The notes: a model not told the origin generated them from the sequence alone. DNA of 64,000 nucleotides from Pelagicoccus albus (GCF_014230145.1 NZ_JACHVC010000012.1:1183001-1247000), one strand, 5' to 3'. Positions 44,740 to 52,611 are shown, counted from the first letter of the stretch. Program-made: numbers and translations.

Positions 44740-44842
44740 AGGCTCTAAGTATAGTCAAAACCTATGAAAATCATAAGAAACAAGTATTTCCCATTATAGA
44801 AAGAATCGGCTATAGTGTCTTCAGAAACAGAAAGAGAAGACA

Positions 44843-45013
44843 ATGAAGACAGCAAACAAGACACAGTTGATTGAAGCCACCATCGCCGCAACGGCGATCA
44901 TCGGACTCGCGGCAGTCGTCATCCCCACAGTGGGAGTCATGGCCGCTGCAGCAGTCGTAGGAGCCGGCCTCTTCGGAATGGCGGCCCTCGAAACCAAGAA
45001 GCGCGCCTACTAG
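44843..45013 (+). CDS. 56-residue hydrophobic membrane peptide (copy A)
   Basis: This small gene (ATG 44843, TAG 45011-45013) encodes a basic N-terminus (MKTANKTQ), then about 36 residues dominated by Ala, Val, Ile and Gly with a Pro in the middle (VVIPTVGV), and a basic end ETKKRAY. It should span the membrane once or as a tight hairpin. A purine-rich AGAGAAG lies just upstream of the start. Comparison with copy B supports coding: of four nucleotide differences three are silent and one changes Thr17 to Ala. A promoter-like TATAGT lies 27 nt before the start. The role is unknown; small-peptide toxin, membrane regulator or cargo of a mobile module are all possible. Confidence 0.72.
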   Translation: MKTANKTQLIEATIAATAIIGLAAVVIPTVGVMAAAAVVGAGLFGMAALETKKRAY

Positions 45014-45053
45014 GCCGCGCCTCTTCCAAGAATTTTTTTGGGGTATAACGAAA

Positions 45054-45128
45054 GATAGCGACACAAGGGAGTAGGGGTACTCCCGCTATCGAGGAAGCCC
45101 GCGCCGAGACTATCTCGGGCGGGCTTTT
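45054..45128 (+). ncRNA. Putative structured small RNA (copy A)
   Basis: About 75 nt. It begins with an interrupted hairpin: outer helix GATAGC/GCTATC, inner helix GGGAGTA/TACTCCC with GGGG loop, a one-sided bulge of seven nt. It ends in an intrinsic terminator with 13-bp stem (one bulged G) and TTTT. TATAAC at 45044-45049 could be a -10 box, putting the RNA 5' end at the first helix. Copy C keeps all three helices with paired substitutions. It could instead be the 3' region of the peptide mRNA. Confidence 0.6.
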
Positions 45129-45195
45129 CTTGTGTCCGGATGGGACGAAGAGAGCTCAAGCGGAAGGCAGTCGAGCCCGTATTCAAATGAGATTC

Positions 45196-48100
45196 TTACT
45201 TGCGAGAGACCTTGAGACGAAGCAGCACGCTCCTGTCGAGTGTGCGGTTTATCTCGATGACAACGGTTTCGATGGCCTCGTCTTCAGTTTCGTAAGTGGT
45301 CTCGCTGAGTTCGCTGCTCGAGATTTCCGACCAGGTACCTGAGTTTTCATCGAGCACCTCAACTGCGAATTCAATGTCACTCGCGTTTTTGTTGCGTCGG
45401 AAACTTAGGCTTGCGAATTCACCTTCGACGGAAATGGCGACGAGATTCGCAGACGGATTTTCGAGTAGGGGAGACGTTCCGAAAGCGTAATGGAGGTAGT
45501 TACTGACGCCGTCGTTGTTTGCATCCTCTTCTGGTAAACGATCTGAGAGGGTATCACCCATAGTAGAGAGAGACCAGTTGGCGTAGTTGCTTGTCGCGGT
45601 ATCATCTGCTTGGATCGCGGTCAATTGGTTGCCATGGCTTAGACCGATATCGGTCAAAGTCTGAGTCGGATCGGTGAGTTCTGTTGCTCCAACAAACAGG
45701 CGTAGGCTCTCAGCGGATACCTGAAGCTCAGTCGCAATGGTGGAACGTAGCGTGTCGGCAGTGTCGCTAGAATCGAGGGTAATGACCAGCGGCATCTCGA
45801 TGTCGGCTATGAGAGATAGGCCAAGACTTGTACCGGTGTGTACGCGCGTCACGGTGGCAACGTTAGAGTAGTCGGAGGCGACGCTGTCCTTGTCGGCGGC
45901 TACGCGGTATTCGTAGGTTTCATCCCCGATATCGATATTGTCCTGATAAGAAGAAACGTTTTCTGCCGTGGTGGAGACTTGGGTCCAAGTGGTTTCACCT
46001 TGAACACGACGTTGGATGGAGAATCCGGTTTCGTCATGGGAGAGGTCGTTCCATGAAAGGCTGACAAATGCGGTGCCGTCAACAGCGGCCAAGTTTGCCG
46101 GGGCTGTAGGAGGTGTTGGTTCTTCGCTTTCTCCTCCCTCGCCACTTTCTCCGCTGCTAGAGCGGGTGAGGCTGGCGACGTTTGAGTAGTCGGAGTCGCT
46201 TGTGCTTCCGGTGGCTTTGATGCGGTATTCGTAGGTGGTAGAGCCAATGTCCGTAACATCGATAAACTGCTCCTGGTCCGCTGGTATGGAATCGGATACT
46301 GAAACCCAGGTGCTGGAACCTTCTTCCTTTCGCTCTAGAGCGAACCCGGTCTCATTGTCGGAGAGGTCGTCCCAAGTGAGGCTTACTTGCGTATTTTGGT
46401 CGACAGCGTCCAAGCTGGCTGGAGCTGTAGGAGCGGGATCGCTTTCTCCGCCCGAGCCGCTTTCTCGTGAGACGGCGGCTACATTTGAGTAGTCGCTACT
46501 GTCCGTAGCGTCGGTAGCTTTGACGCGATATTCGTAGCTCGAAGTACCGATATCTATCGGGTCAGTGAAGGCTTGAGAATTTTCCCCAATGGTTGCGACC
46601 ACACTCCAAGAGGATTCGGATTCAAGCTTTCGCTCAATTGTGTATCCGGTTTCTGAGGTTGCGTTGTCGGTCCACGTGAGACGGACGTGGGCTGTATTGT
46701 CGCTAGCTGACAGACTGGTCGGAGTGGCCAGCGGGGCAGGTCCGCTAGAACGTGAGACGAGAGCAACATTTGAGTAGTCAGAGTCGCTGGAGCTTCCCGT
46801 CGCCTTGATGCGGTATTCGTAGGAAGTTGATCCAATGTCTGTGGCGTCAATGAACTGTGTATCATTTGCGGGGATACCACTGGATACCGATACCCATGTG
46901 GAAGAACCTTCTTCTTTTCGTTCTAGGGCGAATCCGGTCTCGTTGGTCGAGGTATCCTGCCAGCTCAGGGTGACCGCGTCGGTACCGTTGTCGGTGGCAG
47001 AAAGGTTAATCGGTGCCGATGGGGCCTCGCCGCTTTCGCCGCCTCCGCTTGGCTGATTGCTGATCTGGACGAAGGCACCGTTACTGGTGACGGATGTTAG
47101 GTCGTCTGTCACAACTGCACGGTAGTGGCCGTGATGCGTGGCTCTGACTGCAGAGCTTATGCTGTAGGTCGCGCTCGTTGCTCCGCTGATGTCGACACCT
47201 TCGAGTGTCCATTGGTACGACAAGGTACCCGTTCCGCGTGCCTCGACTGTGACGGAGAATGAATCGCCTTCGCTGATGATCGCTCCTGCCGGTTGGCTGG
47301 TGATTTCCAGAGGGGTGGTTACGGAGAGATTGAAGTCGGTAGAGGTGATGGAACCAGCTGGATTGGCGATGGTTGCGTGGTAGGTTGCAGAGTCATCGCT
47401 ATCTACAGTTCCGAGATCGAGGGTGTCACCTGTTTCCCCGCTCATCGCTGCACCATCTTTGTACCATTGAATGGATACGTCGCCATAGGGATTGGTATAG
47501 TCGAGGTTGAAGGCAACGCTCTCACCATCTGTTGCGTCGCGATCCTCTTCAGACCCGTTATAGGTGGGGATGACGGTATAGATAATGGAGAAGACTGATT
47601 CTGAGTCATCCCAGATCTCGGCACCGTTTTGGAAACGCAGGGAAAGCTCGTATTCTCCGTATTCGCCTTCAACCATTGCAGGAAGTGATGGAAGAATAAC
47701 GGTTTCGGTTAGGTTGTCACCACCTCCATCGATCGTGTTTCCGCCATTGTTCCAGCTCCAGTTGTATTGACCGAATCCAGAAATGGGATCCACCTGACCG
47801 GTGAAAGAGAAGCTCGGAGTGAGGGGTTCAGTGGTCACCGTTCCGTCCGGTATTCCCAGAAGCTCACTGACCACGAGTGAGGAGCGATCAACCGCGGTAG
47901 TGTCGTACCCGGCTTCCGTATCGTAAGCGTCGGATCCTAGGAGTTCGTTTGCGGCGGCATCGCTGTCTGTGGCGACGATTTGAAGTCGAAAGTGGCCTTC
48001 AGATGGGAAACTGTATTCAACGGTCGCGTCGGATAGTTCGTTGGTGCCAGTGCCCGCAATTGTTTGGCTCGCTGTCCAAGGACCAAAAAGTCCGGTATCG

Positions 48101-50271
48101 AGATCCTTCTCCGAGTAGTAGACTTGTAGGCTAGAGATCTCGTCGTCGTCAAAGGCACTGTAGGTCAGTGTTTTTGTAGAAGAGGAACCAAAGACCTCGT
48201 AGCTAAAGAGGCTATCGAAATAGGCGATCGGTTCTATGTTAGGATGCTCTGTTTCTGTAAGAGCCGATCCGATACGAAGAATTCCCCAATAGCCTAGAGT
48301 GGGAATGGTAACCTGTGACATGCCACCCCCGAGGTCTGTAATGGTAAGTGTTGTTGCCGCACTGTCTGCCGAGCTCGCGTAGCTCGCGGTAGGAGTACCC
48401 ACATAGCTAGAGGGTGTGGGAAAGGAAACCGTGAAACTTGTTTGGGATGTGACGGCTGTTCCCGCTTCATTGAAGGTGTAGTTGATCAGGTGGTACACCT
48501 CGGAGTCGTCGGAAGAATCTGAATAGCGTAGGATTCGAACATCTCCGGAGGCCGAGCTTGTGGTACGTTCCAATCCTGAAGGTAGTGCGGATTCGATGGA
48601 TGAAACGATAGTAGTAAGCGTAGATGAGCTCGGCTGTTCCGTATAACCATAGGATCCCCATGGGTCGAGACTGACTACTTTCAGCGTGCCGGAACCGATG
48701 GAGGTGTTGCCCACGGATCCTAGAAGTTGTGTCCAGGTTTTCGAGTCGTAGGTGCGTGTGCTGGATTGGTCGTCTCCAAGTTCGTCGTAGCGTAAGCAGT
48801 TTGTCCCGCTGACAATTAGCGTGCCGCCCCCGTTGACGTAATCCATCAATTCCGTGAATTGGGAATCAGTCACTTGGATGGCCTCTGAAACGAAGACCAC
48901 ATCGTAGGTGCTTATATCGCTCGAAGAAAACGAATCTGCCATGCCGAGATCGTCTCCGGCGAAGGCTACGTCGTAGTTGATTTCCAAATCTTGCAATATG
49001 TATCCAAGACCTAGGTACCAATAGTGATCGCCTCCTAGTGTTCCCGGGTCAGAACCGGTTTGACCAGGCTGATTGTGAAGAACTGTTGCCAATGGATAGA
49101 AAATGGCTGCCTCTGAGACTGTATCCAAATCTAGCTGGCTTTCGAATTGTTTGGCCAATCTCGCTACGGACGCGGTGGCAGGATAGTCATCCTCCCATGT
49201 CGCGACACCATTATTTGCCAAAGCCTCCGCTAGGAAAACGCTCTGTACGGCATTGTTGGTTGCTGGTGGGCTGTTCCATGATTCGAAGCGGTTATCGTAG
49301 GTCTTCAGGGCAGCTCGGTAGACCGGCTCCAGATTTATCCCATCTGCAAACTCCCAAGATTCGCCGGTAAAATGAGTTTCCCCCAAGTCTCCAGAAGCGT
49401 ACTCTGCAAGGAACCAACGATCAGCCGGACGGTGGATGAACCCGTAGCGATTGAAGTAAAATCCAATTTCGCGTCCCAACTCGCTCTGGGCGTAGGTATT
49501 CACCTCGTTTACCAGGGCCGAGATAACTTCGCGCTCCTTGTATCTGAGGAAGGCGTGCCAAAGTCTCCAGTGCTTGGTTTGACCCAATGGTACGCTTGAA
49601 ATGGTAGCAGAGCCGTAATTGTCCTTGGTTACGCTCTTGGATCTCAAAAAGGCTCCGTAATCGAAGGTGGAGGCATCGTAGCTCGCATCGACATAGGATT
49701 GGAGAGTGGCTTCAGAGTATCGCGCGTTTAGCCAAGTCCTGAAATCCACCATGGTTGTTGCGTCAAAAGGACCTGCGTCCCCGGTGACCCAAGCGGTATC
49801 GTAGTGGATCGCATCGACGCCGGCGTCGACGTAGCCTTTTGCCACGGTCACGATTGCATCATAGGTCTCGGTCGTGAAAATGCTGGGCGAGGAAGTGTTT
49901 CCGTCGAGGTCGAGCGTCTTGCCTGAATCAGAAATGGTAGTGGTGTATCCAATAGCGCTTGCGATCCCCGGAGCGAAGTCGCCGTAGGCAGAGTAGTATT
50001 GCTCTCGGTCTTGGTACCATTCGACCAATGGCGAAAGATCATTGGCTGAAACGGAGGAGCTAAGCTCGCCTGCTGCATCCACCCGGATGGTAGTAGAGAC
50101 GCCATTGAGTACAGCTTGGTCGCCTCTTCGGTTTAAAGCGGCTTCCGATTCGAAGCCTCTTAGCAGGAGTCCTTCCGGATGTGGTGGATTCGAACCAGCT
50201 TTCGAAATTTGAAGGAAAGTAGCGAGAGCGGTGAAAACTAGGAGTAGAAGTCTTCTTTTATCTGTAGCCAT
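45196..50271 (-). CDS. Giant secreted glycoside hydrolase-like protein with Ig, four FN3 and a ubiquitin-like domain
   Basis: 1,691 residues with a signal peptide (LLLLVFTALATFLQISKAGS). About 26-420 look like a TIM-barrel hydrolase (DAGVDAIHYDTAWVTG; EIGFYFNRYGFIHRP), and 420-530 like the amidotransferase-type trimerisation domain of beta-galactosidases (YDVVFVSEAIQVT, then YVNGGGTLIVSG); no family is certain. About 690-1075 are Ig/PKD-like. Four FN3 modules occupy about 1080-1478; modules 1 and 3 share FALERKEEGSSTWVSVS and YEYRIKATGS. Residues about 1491-1554 match ubiquitin in pattern: VITLDSSDTADTLRSTIATE, LRLFVGATEL, then TLTDIGLSHGNQLTAI. The C-terminal segment has DANNDGVSNYLHYAFGTSPL, a verrucomicrobial secreted-protein ending. 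It is bracketed by direct repeats A and B. Confidence 0.8.
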   Translation of the reverse strand: MATDKRRLLLLVFTALATFLQISKAGSNPPHPEGLLLRGFESEAALNRRGDQAVLNGVSTTIRVDAAGELSSSVSANDLSPLVEWYQDREQYYSAYGDFAPGIASAIGYTTTISDSGKTLDLDGNTSSPSIFTTETYDAIVTVAKGYVDAGVDAIHYDTAWVTGDAGPFDATTMVDFRTWLNARYSEATLQSYVDASYDASTFDYGAFLRSKSVTKDNYGSATISSVPLGQTKHWRLWHAFLRYKEREVISALVNEVNTYAQSELGREIGFYFNRYGFIHRPADRWFLAEYASGDLGETHFTGESWEFADGINLEPVYRAALKTYDNRFESWNSPPATNNAVQSVFLAEALANNGVATWEDDYPATASVARLAKQFESQLDLDTVSEAAIFYPLATVLHNQPGQTGSDPGTLGGDHYWYLGLGYILQDLEINYDVAFAGDDLGMADSFSSSDISTYDVVFVSEAIQVTDSQFTELMDYVNGGGTLIVSGTNCLRYDELGDDQSSTRTYDSKTWTQLLGSVGNTSIGSGTLKVVSLDPWGSYGYTEQPSSSTLTTIVSSIESALPSGLERTTSSASGDVRILRYSDSSDDSEVYHLINYTFNEAGTAVTSQTSFTVSFPTPSSYVGTPTASYASSADSAATTLTITDLGGGMSQVTIPTLGYWGILRIGSALTETEHPNIEPIAYFDSLFSYEVFGSSSTKTLTYSAFDDDEISSLQVYYSEKDLDTGLFGPWTASQTIAGTGTNELSDATVEYSFPSEGHFRLQIVATDSDAAANELLGSDAYDTEAGYDTTAVDRSSLVVSELLGIPDGTVTTEPLTPSFSFTGQVDPISGFGQYNWSWNNGGNTIDGGGDNLTETVILPSLPAMVEGEYGEYELSLRFQNGAEIWDDSESVFSIIYTVIPTYNGSEEDRDATDGESVAFNLDYTNPYGDVSIQWYKDGAAMSGETGDTLDLGTVDSDDSATYHATIANPAGSITSTDFNLSVTTPLEITSQPAGAIISEGDSFSVTVEARGTGTLSYQWTLEGVDISGATSATYSISSAVRATHHGHYRAVVTDDLTSVTSNGAFVQISNQPSGGGESGEAPSAPINLSATDNGTDAVTLSWQDTSTNETGFALERKEEGSSTWVSVSSGIPANDTQFIDATDIGSTSYEYRIKATGSSSDSDYSNVALVSRSSGPAPLATPTSLSASDNTAHVRLTWTDNATSETGYTIERKLESESSWSVVATIGENSQAFTDPIDIGTSSYEYRVKATDATDSSDYSNVAAVSRESGSGGESDPAPTAPASLDAVDQNTQVSLTWDDLSDNETGFALERKEEGSSTWVSVSDSIPADQEQFIDVTDIGSTTYEYRIKATGSTSDSDYSNVASLTRSSSGESGEGGESEEPTPPTAPANLAAVDGTAFVSLSWNDLSHDETGFSIQRRVQGETTWTQVSTTAENVSSYQDNIDIGDETYEYRVAADKDSVASDYSNVATVTRVHTGTSLGLSLIADIEMPLVITLDSSDTADTLRSTIATELQVSAESLRLFVGATELTDPTQTLTDIGLSHGNQLTAIQADDTATSNYANWSLSTMGDTLSDRLPEEDANNDGVSNYLHYAFGTSPLLENPSANLVAISVEGEFASLSFRRNKNASDIEFAVEVLDENSGTWSEISSSELSETTYETEDEAIETVVIEINRTLDRSVLLRLKVSRK

Positions 50272-50525
50272 AGGGAGCGATGTTCGGATGAGGAGTTGAT
50301 TTGCGCTCCTACGGCATTCGGCAGTTTTTAGAAAAACCTCAGTGCTTTATGAGTATTTCTAACACTTATTTCGGATTCGTTAGGGTTTCTCCGTATTGAA
50401 GGACTAGCTGCAAGAGCCAATAGGAGATAGGGTATAGTCAGAACCTATGGAAATCATAAGAAACAAGTATTTCCGTTTATGGGAGAAATCGGCTATAGTG
50501 TCTTCAGAAACAGAAAGAGAAGACA

Positions 50526-50696
50526 ATGAAGACAGCAAACAAGACACAGTTGATTGAAGCCACCATCGCCGCCGCGGCGATCATCGGACTCGCGGCAGTC
50601 GTCATCCCTACGGTGGGAGTCATGGCCGCTGCAGCAGTCGTAGGAGCCGGCCTCTTCGGAATGGCGGCCCTCGAAACCAAGAAGCGCGCCTACTAG
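50526..50696 (+). CDS. 56-residue hydrophobic membrane peptide (copy B)
   Basis: Same gene as at 44843-45013 with Ala for Thr at position 17 and three silent changes. Start ATG 50526, stop TAG 50694-50696. The preserved frame, length and charged ends in two copies argue that the peptide is made and selected. The long frame on the opposite strand (50493-50747) has unnatural Cys/Asp-rich composition and is regarded as a shadow. Confidence 0.72.
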   Translation: MKTANKTQLIEATIAAAAIIGLAAVVIPTVGVMAAAAVVGAGLFGMAALETKKRAY

Positions 50697-50736
50697 GCCG
50701 CGCCTCTTCCAAGAATTTTTTTGGGGTATAACGAAA

Positions 50737-50811
50737 GATAGCGACACAAGGGAGTAGGGGTACTCCCGCTATCGAGGAAGCCCGCGCCGAGACTATCTCG
50801 GGCGGGCTTTT
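50737..50811 (+). ncRNA. Putative structured small RNA (copy B)
   Basis: Identical to the copy A RNA, with TATAAC 4 nt before the first helix and the same hairpin and terminator. Confidence 0.6.
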
Positions 50812-50829
50812 CTTGTGTCCGGATGGGAC

Positions 50830-51045
50830 ATCATTCCTTCAGATCTAAATTCAGAAGCATATGGGTTATTTTCAGTGGATAAAGCGGTCATTTCGCTAGA
50901 GTCCATACCTTCAAGAAAGAGAGGGGTTATTACCTTATTTCTTAACTCTAGATAAAATTTATTTAGTAAAATTTCAGACGATTTTGGACACATCAAAATT
51001 TTATAAAGTGTTTAAATTCAAATAGATATAAATTTAAATATCTAA
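50830..51045. other. AT-rich segment between modules B and C
   Basis: This 216-bp stretch is clearly richer in A+T than its surroundings, most of all from 50930 on. A 67-codon frame on the minus strand (50996-50793) has natural-looking composition (PKSSEILLNKFYLELRNK) but runs into module B and has no family I know. It may be a remnant of transferred DNA. No gene is called. Confidence 0.4.
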
Positions 51046-51137
51046 GTATAGGAAAATCCTATGACTGCTAGAGGAATAAGGTATTTCCTCTTATGGGATT
51101 CCCGTGGTATTCTCCTCACATCAGCAAAAAGGAGCGG

Positions 51138-51158
51138 TTGAAACAGACCCTCAGCTGA
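51138..51158 (+). other. Six-codon open frame with strong ribosome-binding site in copy C
   Basis: AAAAAGGAGCGG is followed at once by TTG-AAA-CAG-ACC-CTC-AGC-TGA (MKQTLS). The TTG lies 92 nt from the module start, against 94 nt for the ATG in copies A and B, so it occupies the same slot. It could be a deletion remnant or a translated leader. Confidence 0.35.
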
Positions 51159-51188
51159 GAAAACAGTTTTTGGGGTATAATACATACA

Positions 51189-51262
51189 GGTAGCACAATA
51201 GGAGTAGGGGTACTCCTGCTACCAAAGAAACCCGCACCGAGATTATCTCGGGCGGGTTTTTT
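51189..51262 (+). ncRNA. Putative structured small RNA (copy C)
   Basis: Same architecture as copies A and B with compensatory changes. The outer helix is GGTAGC/GCTACC instead of GATAGC/GCTATC, the first inner pair is A-T instead of G-C, and the terminator stem is AAACCCGC/GCGGGTTT instead of AAGCCCGC/GCGGGCTT. TATAAT at 51176-51181 precedes it. Confidence 0.62.
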
Positions 51263-51407
51263 CGTGTCCGGAATCGATCCTCGAAGCTTTTTGCCGCAAG
51301 GAGTTCGCGGCGGTAGCAATTTTTTGACAAATGCCTCTATTCGGTGAAGTGTCGGGACGTGGTCGATTTTTTCGGCCTGTGCCTAACCTCTTACCCCAAA
51401 TCTTATT

Positions 51408-51929
51408 ATGGCTACGCTGACTATCAGTAAGGCTTTCTCGGAGCTATTTTCCGCTCCCTTGGAAGCAGTCCTCGAAGCGGAAGAAAAGTACCTTTCGCTT
51501 TGGCTTAAGAACCTTAAGTCCATCAAGAAAATCTACGTCCAAGGATCTGGACAACAGGCGAAGCTCAAGGCAGGCGCGGACCTCGCCGAATTGATTGATC
51601 AATATGCGCCTACGGTTCGTCTGGAAGGAAGAATTGAAACGGCTCTCACCATGCGGATTGCTGGCGTCAAGGAAACCAGCGGCTCTGCTTCGGGAGGATT
51701 GTCATTGGGGCCTATCCATGCCTCTGGTGGATTTGGCTTTACCAGCCGCAACACGCAAGAAAGCGTATTTCAAGCATCCACCAGTTTTGCGCTCTCCAAC
51801 AAGGAGTTCAGTTTGGGGGAGTATTTGAAAACCGCCAAGGTTTCGCTCGCCAGTGCCGCAGATCTCGACAAGGCCATCCAGCATCTCGAACTTGATCTAA
51901 AAAGCAGACCAACAGAGGGAGCTGAATGA
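51408..51929 (+). CDS. Unknown protein, first of three overlapping genes
   Basis: 173 residues without signal peptide or membrane helix. An amphipathic helical N-terminus (SKAFSELFSAPLEAVLEAEE) resembles the beginning of DUF2589-type proteins, then comes a beta-rich part with Ser/Gly runs (SGSASGGLSLGPIHASGGFG). The stop overlaps the start of the next gene by ATGA, so the two are translationally coupled. The family assignment is a weak impression only. It begins 136 bp after module C. Confidence 0.65.
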   Translation: MATLTISKAFSELFSAPLEAVLEAEEKYLSLWLKNLKSIKKIYVQGSGQQAKLKAGADLAELIDQYAPTVRLEGRIETALTMRIAGVKETSGSASGGLSLGPIHASGGFGFTSRNTQESVFQASTSFALSNKEFSLGEYLKTAKVSLASAADLDKAIQHLELDLKSRPTEGAE

Positions 51930-52219
51930 ACCCGATGGCCGAGGAATCCCTAAATGTCCCCGTGCCGCTTAGCGACATGCTGTTGACTCTCCAGCGCGAA
52001 TTGAGCCGGGTAAATGACGAGTCTTCAGTCGCAGCGGAAGGCGAATCGCGGGCTTTGATCACCGAAGACGTTTCTTTCAAGATTCAGTTCAAGTTTACCC
52101 CGGTTCCCGCGACGGGAGAGGGGGATGAGGCGACGATAGATTCCATCCTAGTGGATGAGGAAGGCGCTCACGAAATGGTGCTGGAAGGCAAAATTTCAAC
52201 CAAGGTGGAATTGAGATGA
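51926..52219 (+). CDS. Unknown small protein, second of three overlapping genes
   Basis: 97 residues, soluble and acidic. A short N-terminal helix (LSDMLLTLQRELSRVNDE) is followed by strands (DVSFKIQFKFTPVPAT; HEMVLEGKISTKVELR). This helix-plus-paired-strands plan recalls small Trypco2/DUF2589-like components associated with bacterial conflict or scaffold systems, but the match is not firm. Both ends overlap neighbouring genes by 4 nt, which indicates one operon and probably one complex. Confidence 0.65.
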   Translation: MNPMAEESLNVPVPLSDMLLTLQRELSRVNDESSVAAEGESRALITEDVSFKIQFKFTPVPATGEGDEATIDSILVDEEGAHEMVLEGKISTKVELR

Positions 52220-52611
52220 GTAGACAACACGCTCTAGGAAGAACCAAGGAGTCGCTTCTCAACCGAAAACGTCGCGAAGCCCAGCGTCGCGAACGGGCGG
52301 AGAAGGCAGCTCGCCGCGCGGGTTTGTCGGGCGAAGCGGCTGCCCGCGAGATTGCCACGCTTCAATCGAGTAAAAATCTCAGGCAACCGGTGGAGTCATC
52401 CGTTTCCGCGGCATTTGGTCGAGTGGTTGCCGAAATTCGGGAGCAGATACGAGGCACTGAGGGGCGTCCCGCTCACAATGCTCCGGTCGATATCAAACTC
52501 GTGTTTCGCTCATTGGACTTGCAGAGCAAGGGTTTGATCTTCCGTCGCGAACAAAAGGAGAGCTCGGTCTCTCTGGAGCTGGCGACTCGGATTTTGCCCG
52601 ATGAAGACTAG
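52216..52611 (+). CDS. Unknown basic protein, third of three overlapping genes
   Basis: 131 residues. The first 50 are very basic and helical (KRREAQRRERAEKAARRAGL), suggesting nucleic-acid or acidic-partner binding. The rest is alpha/beta with DIKLVFRSLDLQSKGLIFRR, again a strand-rich end like the preceding gene product. It overlaps the previous stop by ATGA. No terminator is evident before ilvE, which begins 78 bp later, but a TTGACA at 52647-52652 suggests ilvE has its own promoter. Confidence 0.65.
   Translation: MSRQHALGRTKESLLNRKRREAQRRERAEKAARRAGLSGEAAAREIATLQSSKNLRQPVESSVSAAFGRVVAEIREQIRGTEGRPAHNAPVDIKLVFRSLDLQSKGLIFRREQKESSVSLELATRILPDED

Larger units (their letters stand above)
44749..45146 (+). 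repeat. Direct repeat module, copy A (398 bp)
   Basis: The module aligns without gaps to 50432-50829 with 12 differences by eye (about 97% identity). Eight differences are in the 94-nt leader, four in the 56-codon gene and none in the 3' part. Order: leader with TATAGT at 44811-44816, small membrane-peptide gene, hairpin/terminator-like end of the gene with T7, TATAAC, then a hairpin plus terminator RNA, then CTTGTGTCCGGATGGGAC. No terminal inverted repeats or obvious target duplication are visible. It lies directly after the 3' end of the giant gene at 45196-50271. Confidence 0.95.
50432..50829 (+). repeat. Direct repeat module, copy B (398 bp)
   Basis: Gapless match to copy A in the same orientation, 5,683 bp away, with identical 3' 130+ bp. 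It lies 160 bp upstream of the giant gene's start, antisense to it. TATAGT is at 50494-50499. Confidence 0.95.
51046..51271 (+). repeat. Degenerate third copy of the module (copy C, 226 bp)
   Basis: The first 43 nt align with copies A and B without gaps (GTATAG at the start, TATTTCC at the end). The 3' part has TTTTTGGGGTATAAT, the hairpin, the terminator and GTGTCCGG. The peptide gene is replaced by a six-codon frame. Leader sequences have diverged and contain their own hairpins, ATAGGA-AAA-TCCTAT and AGAGGAA-N7-TTCCTCT. Confidence 0.8.

Noticed and set aside
44810-45064. 84-codon minus-strand frame in module A (same in module B at 50493-50747)
   Set aside because: Its product is dominated by Cys, Asp and Arg runs and is complementary to the 56-codon gene and terminator. 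The A/B differences favour the plus-strand frame (three of four silent).
45054-45137. Integron attC-type recombination site
   Set aside because: The hairpins look superficially like attC, but no R-box pair is recognisable, no integrase is in the window and the structure ends in a normal intrinsic terminator.
44749-45146. Insertion sequence or MITE with terminal inverted repeats
   Set aside because: The ends (GTATAGTC and GGATGGGAC) are not inverted repeats and no target duplication flanks copies A or B.
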